Origin: Acetivibrio thermocellus ATCC 27405
GTDB lineage: Bacteria; Bacillota; Clostridia; Acetivibrionales; Acetivibrionaceae
Length of the DNA: 64,000 nt
Direction: 5' to 3'
NCBI RefSeq assembly: GCF_000015865.1
Contig: NC_009012.1
Span: forward strand, 3,713,081 to 3,777,080
Shown here: piece by piece, positions 17,735 to 25,304 of the stretch
Position numbering within the stretch: position 1 is the first letter of the stretch
How the letters are laid out: each line of letters starts with the position of its first letter
The notes under the pieces: model-generated
The model's database searches: none
Seen by the model: the letters and a program-made list of their open reading frames with translations, nothing else
What the model was told of the DNA's origin: nothing
Made by a program: the position numbers and the translations under genes

Positions 17735-19663
17735 GTGGGTTTGAATTTGGCACAAAAAATAATTAAGGAGCATTTGGTAAGCGGAGAAATGAAGCCCGGC
17801 ACTGAAATAGCAATAAGGATAGATCAGACTTTGACCCAGGACTCTACCGGAACAATGGCATATCTGCAGTTTGAGGCCATGGGAATTCCAAGGGTAAAGA
17901 CTAAAAAGTCCGTTGCCTATATTGACCACAACACGCTCCAGACAGGTTTTGAGAACGCAGATGACCATAAATATATTCAGACGGTTGCTGCAAAGCACGG
18001 AATATATTTTTCAAAACCCGGTAACGGAATATGCCATCAGGTTCACCTGGAGAGATTTGGCGTACCGGGAATGACTCTTCTGGGATCCGACAGCCATACT
18101 CCCACCGGTGGCGGAATCGGAATGCTTGCCATAGGAGCAGGCGGTCTTGACGTGGCGGTGGCAATGGGCGGAGGCCCATACTATATGATGATGCCCAAAG
18201 TATGCAGGGTGGTTTTAAAGGGAGCTTTAAAGCCATGGGTTACCGCCAAGGACATAATTCTCGAAGTGCTGAGAAGACTTTCGGTAAAAGGCGGAGTTGG
18301 CAAGATTATCGAGTATGCCGGAGACGGCATAAAAACTCTTACCGTTCCTGAAAGGGCAACCATTACCAACATGGGAGCGGAGCTTGGCGCCACCACTTCA
18401 ATTTTCCCGAGCGATGAGGTTACAAGGGAGTTTTTGAGGGCCCAGGGAAGAGAGAATGACTGGGTGGAACTTAAGCCCGACGAGGATGCCGAGTATGACG
18501 AAGAGATTGTTATTAATCTTGACGAGCTTGAGCCTCTTGCAGCACAACCGCACAGCCCGGACAATGTTGCAAAGGTTAAGGATATAGGTAAGATAAAGGT
18601 TGACCAGGTGGCAATCGGAAGCTGCACCAACTCTTCATACATGGATATGATGAAGGTGGCTGCAATACTTAAAGGAAAGAAAGTACATCCCGATGTCAGC
18701 CTTGTTATTGCACCGGGTTCAAAACAGGTGCTGACAATGCTTGCCCAAAACGGTGCGCTGGCTGACATGGTTGCGGCAGGAGCAAGAATACTCGAAAGCG
18801 CCTGCGGACCGTGTATAGGAATGGGACAGGCTCCGGCAACCGATGCCGTTTCCTTGAGAACCTTCAACAGAAACTTTGAGGGAAGAAGCGGTACAAAGTC
18901 TGCCAAAGTTTATTTGGTAAGTCCTGAGACAGCTGCGGCAAGCGCAATAACCGGAGTGCTGATAGACCCGAGGGAATTGGGTGAGGCGCCGAAGGTAAGC
19001 ATGCCTGAAAAGTTTGTTATTGATGACAGCATGGTACTGCCGCCCGCACCGGAGGGAGCAGAAGTTGAGGTGGTAAGAGGACCCAACATTAAGCCTTTCC
19101 CGATAAACCAGGCATTGGCTGACAAAGTTTCCGGCAAAGCTTTGATAAAAGTTGGGGACAATATAACCACTGACCATATTATGCCTTCAAATGCAAAGCT
19201 TCTGCCTTTCAGGTCAAATGTGCCGTACCTTGCGGAATTCTGCCTTACACCTTGCGACCCTGATTTTCCGAAGAGGGCAAAGGAAAACGGCGGCGGATTT
19301 ATCATCGGCGGTTCAAACTACGGACAGGGTTCAAGCCGTGAACATGCTGCATTGGCTCCACTTCAGCTCGGAGTAAAGGGAGTTATAGCAAAATCTTTTG
19401 CAAGAATTCATATGGCAAACCTCATTAACTCGGGTATTATCCCCATGACCTTTGAAAATGAGGCTGATTACGATGAAATAGACATGGACGACGAACTTGT
19501 GATTGAAAACGCAAGGGAGCAGATTAAAAACGGCAGCAGCATTGTAGTGAAAAATGTAACTAAAGGGAAAGATATTAAAGTAAATGTTGCTTTGTCGCAA
19601 AGACAAGTGGAAATAATTCTTGCTGGCGGGCTTTTAAACTATACGAGGCAGCAGAATCAGTGA
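17735..19663 (+). CDS. Aconitate hydratase
   Basis: This 642-residue aconitase is of the shorter, isopropylmalate-isomerase-like kind. The Fe-S cluster cysteines lie in GSCTNSSYMD and in CGPCIGMG. The substrate-binding segment LGSDSHTPTGGGIGMLAIG lies earlier. The C-terminal swivel domain (from about residue 470) carries GDNITTDHIMPS and GSNYGQGSSREHAA. It interconverts citrate and isocitrate, following directly from the upstream citrate synthase. AAGGGGGAA precedes GTG 17735, 30 bp after the previous stop. Isocitrate dehydrogenase, often the third gene in clostridia, is absent here. Confidence 0.93.
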   Translation: MGLNLAQKIIKEHLVSGEMKPGTEIAIRIDQTLTQDSTGTMAYLQFEAMGIPRVKTKKSVAYIDHNTLQTGFENADDHKYIQTVAAKHGIYFSKPGNGICHQVHLERFGVPGMTLLGSDSHTPTGGGIGMLAIGAGGLDVAVAMGGGPYYMMMPKVCRVVLKGALKPWVTAKDIILEVLRRLSVKGGVGKIIEYAGDGIKTLTVPERATITNMGAELGATTSIFPSDEVTREFLRAQGRENDWVELKPDEDAEYDEEIVINLDELEPLAAQPHSPDNVAKVKDIGKIKVDQVAIGSCTNSSYMDMMKVAAILKGKKVHPDVSLVIAPGSKQVLTMLAQNGALADMVAAGARILESACGPCIGMGQAPATDAVSLRTFNRNFEGRSGTKSAKVYLVSPETAAASAITGVLIDPRELGEAPKVSMPEKFVIDDSMVLPPAPEGAEVEVVRGPNIKPFPINQALADKVSGKALIKVGDNITTDHIMPSNAKLLPFRSNVPYLAEFCLTPCDPDFPKRAKENGGGFIIGGSNYGQGSSREHAALAPLQLGVKGVIAKSFARIHMANLINSGIIPMTFENEADYDEIDMDDELVIENAREQIKNGSSIVVKNVTKGKDIKVNVALSQRQVEIILAGGLLNYTRQQNQ

Positions 19664-19711
19664 GAATGAGGTTTTATAAAGAATTGCGCTCTGCAAAGGG
19701 GGAGAGCAAAA

Positions 19712-20383
19712 GTGGCCAAGATTGAGCATGATGAAGGTGAAAGCTATTCGCGTTCACTGAGGGAAAAAGTATTTTATCAGATTCAAAACGATATATTGAA
19801 TGGGGTCTATCAACCGGGAGACAGTCTTACTGAAAAAAAGCTTTGTGATGAGCTTGGTGTCAGCAGGACTCCTGTGAGAGAAGCGATAAGACAGCTTGAG
19901 TTGGTAGAACTTGTTCGCTCGATCCCCAACAAGGGTGTGATTGTGACAGGAATATCCGAGAAAGATATTGAAGAAATATATGTTATCAGGATGATGATTG
20001 AAGGGCTTGCTTCAAGATGGGCGGCGGAAAACATAACCCGGGAGGAACTGGAAGAACTTAAAGAGGCTTTGGACTTGCAGGAATTTTACACACTTAAGAA
20101 TGATATCGAGCATTTGTTAAAACTTGATTCCAGGTTTCATGACATTTTGTTCAGGGCCAGCAAGAGCAAACCTCTGATTCATATATTAACTACGTTCCAC
20201 CACCACATTCAAAGAGCCCGGAACGCATCCTTTGAGTCTCCTGGCAGAGCCAAAAAGGTTCTGGAGGAACACAAGGCAATATACGAAGCGGTAGTCGCAA
20301 GAGATGCCGATAGAGCGGAACAAATGACGAAAGAACATGTAAAAAACGCCAGCATTATGTATAAACGCGTGTTTAAAGGTTAG
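19712..20383 (+). CDS. GntR-family (FadR/FCD) transcriptional regulator
   Basis: The 223-residue regulator has an N-terminal winged helix (YQIQNDILNGVYQPGDSLTEKKL, then SRTPVREAIRQLE). An all-helical FCD effector domain follows, with its metal-site histidines visible in SRFHDILFRAS and TKEHVKNAS. FCD regulators usually bind carboxylic acids. The position 48 bp behind aconitase suggests control of the citrate branch, and the palindrome over the operon promoter (16172-16183) fits its likely site. GTG 19712 follows AAAGGGGGAGAGC. That ribosome site can pair weakly with GCTCT just upstream. Confidence 0.88.
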   Translation: MAKIEHDEGESYSRSLREKVFYQIQNDILNGVYQPGDSLTEKKLCDELGVSRTPVREAIRQLELVELVRSIPNKGVIVTGISEKDIEEIYVIRMMIEGLASRWAAENITREELEELKEALDLQEFYTLKNDIEHLLKLDSRFHDILFRASKSKPLIHILTTFHHHIQRARNASFESPGRAKKVLEEHKAIYEAVVARDADRAEQMTKEHVKNASIMYKRVFKG

Positions 20384-20463
20384 AAAACGGGGTCAGGCTT
20401 GATGAGTTCACATTCAAAGTTGTGGATTTGTCAAGCCTGAATCTTGTAAAAAGGAGTTGTGAA

Positions 20464-21834
20464 ATGAAGCTTCCTGAAGAGTTTTTAAGAAAGATGGAAG
20501 GACTTTTTGATGCCGGAGAATTTGAGGAATTTTTAAAATCCTACGATATGCCAAGATTCTACGGACTTCGGGTAAACACACTTAAAATCGGAGTGGAGGA
20601 GTTTAAAAAGCTTTCACCCTTTGAGCTTGAACCAATACCGTGGACAAAGGACGGTTTTTATTATAATGAAGGGGAAAATCCGGGAAAGCATCCGTATTAT
20701 CATGCCGGACTTTATTATATTCAGGAACCCAGTGCCATGCTTCCGGGAGCTGTTATAAATGCCGAAGAAGGGGATTATGTACTGGACCTTTGTGCCGCCC
20801 CCGGAGGAAAAACGGTGCAAATGGCGGCCGGCATGAAGGGGAAAGGCCTTTTGATTGCCAATGACATAAGCTCTGACAGGGTAAAAGCTCTGGTGAAGAA
20901 CATTGAGCTTTGCGGTATAACCAACGCCATAGTTACCAATGAAAGTCCTGACAGGCTTGCCAAAAAACTTTGCGCATTTTTCGACAGGATACTTGTGGAT
21001 GCTCCCTGTTCCGGCGAAGGAATGTTCAGAAAAGACGAGGATGCCGCAAAGAGCTGGGGCAAGTTCAAATGTGACAAATGCTGTGCCATGCAGCGGGAGA
21101 TTCTCGAAAGTGCCGATGTGATGCTAAAGCCGGGGGGATATTTGGTCTACTCCACATGTACTTTTTCTCCTGAGGAAAACGAGGGAATGATTTCCGAATT
21201 TTTAAGCAGGCATAAAAACTATGATATATTGGAAATACCTAAAGCATACGGTATTGATAACGGACGGCCCGAATGGTGGGACAACAACAAGGAACTTTTG
21301 AAAACCGCAAGAATTTGGCCTCACAAGGTAAGAGGAGAGGGACATTTTGTTGCCCTTCTTAAGAAAAAGGGCGACAGAACTGTCAATGAAAAAAGGAGAA
21401 AAAACGCGGACTCCAATGTAATTAAGCTTATGGAGCCGTTTTATAAATTTGCCGGGGAAAACTTGAATATAAATATAGACGGTTTTTTCACAGTCAAGGG
21501 AAATAATTTATACTGCCTTCCCGAAGAACCACCGGACCTTTCGGGCATAAAAGTGGCAAAATTTGGGTGGTATCTGGGGGAAATAGCAAAGGGCAGGTTT
21601 GAACCGTCCCATTCTTTTGCTCTTTCCTTAAAAAAGGAAGATATCAGGAAAACGTTAAACTTCAGCGCGGATTCGGTTGAGGTGTTAAAATACTTAAAAG
21701 GTGAAACCCTTATGATAGAAGGAGAACCGGGATATACCGGCATTTTGGTTGACGGATATACGTTAGGCTGGGCAAAGCAGACCGGTGATATGCTAAAGAA
21801 CTTGTATCCAAAGGGCTGGAGGAAAATGCAGTAG
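20464..21834 (+). CDS. RsmB/NOP-family RNA m5C methyltransferase (RsmF/YebU-like)
   Basis: This 456-residue SAM-dependent RNA cytosine-5 methyltransferase has motif I DLCAAPGGKTVQMA and the release-cysteine motif VDAPCSGEGMFRKD. The catalytic cysteine lies in VYSTCTFSPEENEG. The roughly 150-residue C-terminal extension, with PUA-like ends (YLKGETLMIEGE ... GYTLGWAKQTGDMLKNLYPKGWR), is that of the RsmF group, which modifies 16S rRNA. I chose ATG 20464 because AAGGAG precedes it; the upstream TTG 20422 lacks a site. It is followed by an rRNA pseudouridine synthase gene, a functionally related neighbour. Confidence 0.9.
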   Translation: MKLPEEFLRKMEGLFDAGEFEEFLKSYDMPRFYGLRVNTLKIGVEEFKKLSPFELEPIPWTKDGFYYNEGENPGKHPYYHAGLYYIQEPSAMLPGAVINAEEGDYVLDLCAAPGGKTVQMAAGMKGKGLLIANDISSDRVKALVKNIELCGITNAIVTNESPDRLAKKLCAFFDRILVDAPCSGEGMFRKDEDAAKSWGKFKCDKCCAMQREILESADVMLKPGGYLVYSTCTFSPEENEGMISEFLSRHKNYDILEIPKAYGIDNGRPEWWDNNKELLKTARIWPHKVRGEGHFVALLKKKGDRTVNEKRRKNADSNVIKLMEPFYKFAGENLNINIDGFFTVKGNNLYCLPEEPPDLSGIKVAKFGWYLGEIAKGRFEPSHSFALSLKKEDIRKTLNFSADSVEVLKYLKGETLMIEGEPGYTGILVDGYTLGWAKQTGDMLKNLYPKGWRKMQ

Positions 21835-21870
21835 CAATGTAATTAACTGTATGGACATAAATTAGCGGTG

Positions 21871-21940
21871 TGAACATGTATAACCGTGTATAATTATGTA
21901 TAACTGCATATAATCATGTATAATTGTGTATAATCATGTG
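21871..21940 (+). repeat. Seven-copy 10-bp tandem repeat upstream of the pseudouridine synthase gene
   Basis: Seven imperfect units of exactly 10 bp follow each other, with consensus TAATCATGTA. The sixth unit is TAATTGTGTA. The register puts a GTATAAT or GTATAAC element at every unit border, so the array offers several -10-like hexamers on one face of the helix. It ends 24 bp before the start codon of the next gene. Confidence 0.85.
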
Positions 21941-21963
21941 AAAAACGGGGAGTAGGTGGACTA

Positions 21964-22698
21964 TTGAGAGATACGCAGAGAATAGACAAGATACTTTCAA
22001 ATTCCGGGTTTGGCACAAGAAAAGAAATAAAAAAACTTATTAAAAACGGAGAGGTAAAAGTTGACGGAGTTGTGGTAAAGGACAGCGCAATGCAGGTCAA
22101 TCCCAAGGAAAGTGTCATAGAAGTAGCAGGAGAAATATTGAAATATCGTGAATATATATATATAATGATGAACAAACCTCAGGGAGTCATATCCGCAACT
22201 TATGACAACAGGCACAGGACGGTAATTGACATTCTGCCGGATGAATATAAATTTTTTAATCTGTTTCCGGTGGGAAGGCTGGATATTGACACCGAGGGTC
22301 TTCTTCTTTTGACCAATGACGGGCAGCTGGCCCATGAACTGCTCTCGCCCAGAAAGCATGTGCCCAAAAAGTATTATGCTCTTATTGACGGAATTGTTAC
22401 AACAAAAGATGTCGATGTGTTCCGGGAAGGCGTTGTTCTGGACGACGGTTATAAAACTCTTCCTTCCGAGCTTTTTATTTTAAAATCAGGTCCTTATTCC
22501 GAGGTGGAAATAGTAATTTATGAGGGCAAGTTCCACCAAGTCAAGAGGATGTTTGAAGCAGTCGGGAAAAAAGTTAAATATTTAAGAAGAATCGGTATGG
22601 GGAAACTAAAACTGGATGAAACCCTCGAACCTGGCGACGTGAGAGAGCTTACCGATGAAGAAATGCTGCTTGTCAAAGAAGTTGAAAAGGTAAACTGA
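21964..22698 (+). CDS. RsuA/RluB-family rRNA pseudouridine synthase
   Basis: The 244-residue enzyme has an N-terminal S4 RNA-binding domain (RIDKILSNSGFGTRKEIKKL) followed by a pseudouridine synthase domain. Its catalytic Asp lies in GRLDIDTEGLLLLTNDG. RsuA modifies 16S rRNA and RluB/RluE modify 23S rRNA; the subgroup cannot be fixed by eye. The start is TTG 21964, with GGGGAGTAGGTGG upstream. The 10-bp tandem repeat array forms its immediate upstream region. Confidence 0.9.
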   Translation: MRDTQRIDKILSNSGFGTRKEIKKLIKNGEVKVDGVVVKDSAMQVNPKESVIEVAGEILKYREYIYIMMNKPQGVISATYDNRHRTVIDILPDEYKFFNLFPVGRLDIDTEGLLLLTNDGQLAHELLSPRKHVPKKYYALIDGIVTTKDVDVFREGVVLDDGYKTLPSELFILKSGPYSEVEIVIYEGKFHQVKRMFEAVGKKVKYLRRIGMGKLKLDETLEPGDVRELTDEEMLLVKEVEKVN

Positions 22699-22791
22699 TG
22701 AACTAATATAAAAGAGTAACGGAAGTAAAAGAATGATAGAAATAAAATAATAAATGTAAACTTGAAATTTATCTTTAGGTGGTATGAGCGG

Positions 22792-23961
22792 ATGAACAAA
22801 CAAAGTTTGAACAAATTGTCCTTGTTTTTAACCGGTATGGAGCAAAGACTAATTGACAACTGGGAGTTTTTCAAAGGCATAACCGCGGTTTTCAAGTCCG
22901 GAACCAGGGAATTTCCTGCAAAAGTGTGGCAGGACGGAAATAAACTTAAAATGAATTTCAGCGGCAGTACCGAAACGTTGGAATCAAACTGGCTTTGTGC
23001 AAGGATTGCAAAAATTGCGCAAAACTACGACAGTGTTGTAATCAACTATGAAGAAAGAGGCACAACAATTATTATCGAGGCCGACGACAAAAACGTGAGG
23101 ATGAAGACCCAGGAAGCAAAGGAACAGAAAGAGGCGATAATAGCCCATAGTGAAACTTCACATATTTCAAACAGGGATTATTACATCAAAGTTGGACAGG
23201 CCGATGAACTTCTTAGGGAAATCGGAATATTGGGCAGCAACGGCAAAATAAAAAATGACATGATAAGAAAGTACAATCAGATAGATCACTTTGTGGAACT
23301 TATCGATGATATGTTAAAAGAAGCTTTCAGAGAGAATGAGTCGCTGACGATTTTGGACTGCGGATGCGGCAAATCCTATCTTACTTTCGTATTGAACTAT
23401 TATATAAGGGAAGTGTTGAAAAAGCCCTGCCGTTTTATCGGACTTGACTACTCAAGCACGGTAATTGAAGCGTCAAAAAAGATTGCCCAAAACCTTGGCT
23501 ATCGAAATATGGAGTTTAAAGTGACGGATATAAGAAATTTTCACACTTCGGAAAAGATACACATGGTTATAAGTCTTCATGCCTGCAACACGGCAACGGA
23601 TGAAGCCATAGCTTTGGCTGTAAACAACAATGTAAAAGCCATGGTCATGGTGCCGTGCTGTCAGCAGGAGATTTTAAAGCAATATTCATATCCACCCTTT
23701 GAACCTATAATAAAACACGGAATTTTAAAAGCAAGAATGGCGGATGTGATTACCGACGGTATAAGGGCGCTGATTTTAGAGGCTTTGGGTTACAAAGTTT
23801 CCATTGTGGAATACATATCACCGACGGAGACACCGAAAAACCTTATGCTGAGGGCAGTTAAAACTCAAGGTCCTGACGAGAAGGCACTTGCGGAATATAA
23901 AAAATTGAAAGAAATGCTTGGGATTAACCCAACATTGGAAAAATTGATTTACTTAAAATAA
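22792..23961 (+). CDS. SAM-dependent methyltransferase (Methyltransf_32-like)
   Basis: The protein has about 389 residues. The N-terminal 180 residues are unassigned. The C-terminal half is a Rossmann methyltransferase with LTILDCGCGKSYLTFVLNYY as motif I and FIGLDYSSTVIE as motif II. A later MVISLHACNTATDEAI ... MVPCCQQEIL resembles the Methyltransf_32 / METTL25-like family with its CCQQ segment. The substrate is unknown, and the neighbours suggest RNA. ATG 22792 is chosen because AGGTGGT lies upstream. Confidence 0.8.
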   Translation: MNKQSLNKLSLFLTGMEQRLIDNWEFFKGITAVFKSGTREFPAKVWQDGNKLKMNFSGSTETLESNWLCARIAKIAQNYDSVVINYEERGTTIIIEADDKNVRMKTQEAKEQKEAIIAHSETSHISNRDYYIKVGQADELLREIGILGSNGKIKNDMIRKYNQIDHFVELIDDMLKEAFRENESLTILDCGCGKSYLTFVLNYYIREVLKKPCRFIGLDYSSTVIEASKKIAQNLGYRNMEFKVTDIRNFHTSEKIHMVISLHACNTATDEAIALAVNNNVKAMVMVPCCQQEILKQYSYPPFEPIIKHGILKARMADVITDGIRALILEALGYKVSIVEYISPTETPKNLMLRAVKTQGPDEKALAEYKKLKEMLGINPTLEKLIYLK

Positions 23962-24070
23962 AATAATGAATTAAACATAAATGATATACACATATTAATA
24001 GTTGGGAGTACTACGTTTTAAGAGATTTTTCAGTAATCAAAACAATATGGAATATTTTATTTTTGGTTGG

Positions 24071-24099
24071 TTGACGTAGGATGTTTTTTTTAATAAAAT
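24071..24099 (+). promoter_or_regulatory. Promoter of the CBM25-like gene, with a leader of about 265 nt
   Basis: TTGACG (24071-24076), a 17-bp spacer and TAAAAT (24094-24099) make a good vegetative promoter inside the 410-bp gap 23962-24371. The resulting leader is AT-rich. I see no known riboswitch in it and no gene in the gap. Confidence 0.65.
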
Positions 24100-24371
24100 A
24101 GACTTGAAATTGTAAAAATAAATAAAGATTGGAGCTCTGCTCATTGCGTGTTAATTTGCAGTTCTTTTTACAGCAAACAATGGTAATTTGTTTAATATAA
24201 TGAATGCAAAAAGCTAAAGTTTTTTGGAAAAAAGCCGAATATAAAAATGTAAGTTGTAATATTGTCACAAAATATGAAAACAACTTTCTTAAAGATAGAA
24301 CAAAATTAAGCAGAATGATAATTTTAGGGGAAACATAAAATTACTAAAATCTAAACGAAGAGGTGAATTAT

Positions 24372-24863
24372 ATGGCTAGGACAAAGCAGGTGTACGCAGA
24401 TAATGGTGTTGAGCTTTCCAAGACTACGTTGACTGTGGGAGACGAGGTGACTCTTTACTACAAGGGACTTTTGGCACAGAGCGGAGCAGATGCTATATTT
24501 GCACATATTGGATACGGAGAAAACTGGGAAGATAAAACGTTTATACCCATGCAAAAGGAGAACGATGTCTTCAAGGCAACCATCAAGATTAATCATGCCG
24601 ATGACCTTAATATAGCATTTAAAGACAGTGGAGACAATTGGGACAACAACTCTTGGGCAAATTATTCTTTCAAAGTTACCAAAAAAGCAAAGCCAGCAAA
24701 AGTAGTCACTGCTGAGGAAAAAGCCGAAAAGAAGGCAGCTTCAAAGTCGGCAAAATCAAGTACGTCAAAATCTGCGGCATCAAAGAAAAGCACTACAACA
24801 AAATCGGCGTCAGCAAAAAAGACTGCTTCCGGCAAAACTAAAAAGACCTCAACTGAAAAATAA
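24372..24863 (+). CDS. Cytosolic starch/glycogen-binding (CBM25-like) protein with a basic Ala/Lys/Ser tail
   Basis: The 163-residue protein has two parts. Residues 1-95 form a beta-rich domain with FAHIGYGENWEDKTFIPMQ and FKDSGDNWDNNSWANYSF, the aromatic and Asn/Asp pattern of family 25 (and related) starch-binding modules. The remainder is a low-complexity tail of Lys, Ala, Ser and Thr, like the C-terminal tails of bacterial histone-H1-like proteins. There is no signal peptide, so it should stay in the cytoplasm. The glycogen genes glgC-glgD are 3.6 kb downstream, so binding to glycogen, perhaps with a second polyanion, is a reasonable inference. ATG 24372 has AGAGGTGA upstream. Confidence 0.75.
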   Translation: MARTKQVYADNGVELSKTTLTVGDEVTLYYKGLLAQSGADAIFAHIGYGENWEDKTFIPMQKENDVFKATIKINHADDLNIAFKDSGDNWDNNSWANYSFKVTKKAKPAKVVTAEEKAEKKAASKSAKSSTSKSAASKKSTTTKSASAKKTASGKTKKTSTEK

Positions 24864-24964
24864 TTGAAAAATAATGACGGTGCTCTTAAGATTGATTAAT
24901 TTTCGTGGCAATTGATTCTTTTAATATTGCAAGCAAAATTAAGGCTGAAATAATCAATAAAAAG

Positions 24965-24987
24965 GAGGCTTGAGAAGCCTCTTTTTT
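24965..24987 (+). terminator. Terminator after the CBM25-like gene
   Basis: GAGGCTT (24965-24971), a GAG loop and AAGCCTC (24975-24981), then six T residues to 24987: a compact intrinsic terminator 100 bp after the stop. Confidence 0.85.
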
Positions 24988-25086
24988 GCATAAAATCAAC
25001 TCTGAAGTTCCAAGTAATTGACTCAAACAAGAACCTTTTGAACAAAACAAATCGACTTAATTGCCTCAAATGCCCAAACAAAACAT

Positions 25087-25147
25087 TTGACAAGCAGGCC
25101 CTAATAGTATTAATATTAACTTATAATTGATTAAGTTATAATTGATT
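25087..25147 (+). promoter_or_regulatory. Promoter and tandem 12-bp direct repeat ahead of the response regulator
   Basis: TTGACA (25087-25092), an 18-bp spacer and TAATAT (25111-25116) form the promoter. Right after it the exact 12-mer TTATAATTGATT occurs twice, at 25121-25132 and 25136-25147, a 15-bp period. Repeats at the transcription start would suit binding by a dimeric regulator, possibly the gene's own AraC-type product. A leader of about 180 nt follows without a gene. Confidence 0.6.
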
Positions 25148-25304
25148 CATAGCAGGTATTTGATCTTATTGCATTATGTAAATCACATTTCTTGCAAACG
25201 GATGTTTTCGATTTTTGTAAAAGGTTTAAAAGGTTATAAATTAACTTGTTTAACTTTAATGAATACTGTTCTAAGCTATGGATTTAACAAAGGAGGATTA
25301 AGCC

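Noticed and set aside
18181-18906. 241-codon minus-strand frame inside aconitase
   Set aside because: It is an antisense shadow of a strongly conserved coding region, rich in Ser and Ala, with no ribosome site.
21871-21940. Tandem array as an origin or iteron cluster
   Set aside because: No dnaA, rep or parA-parB genes are nearby and no DnaA boxes were noticed; the array is AT-rich and fits a promoter region better.
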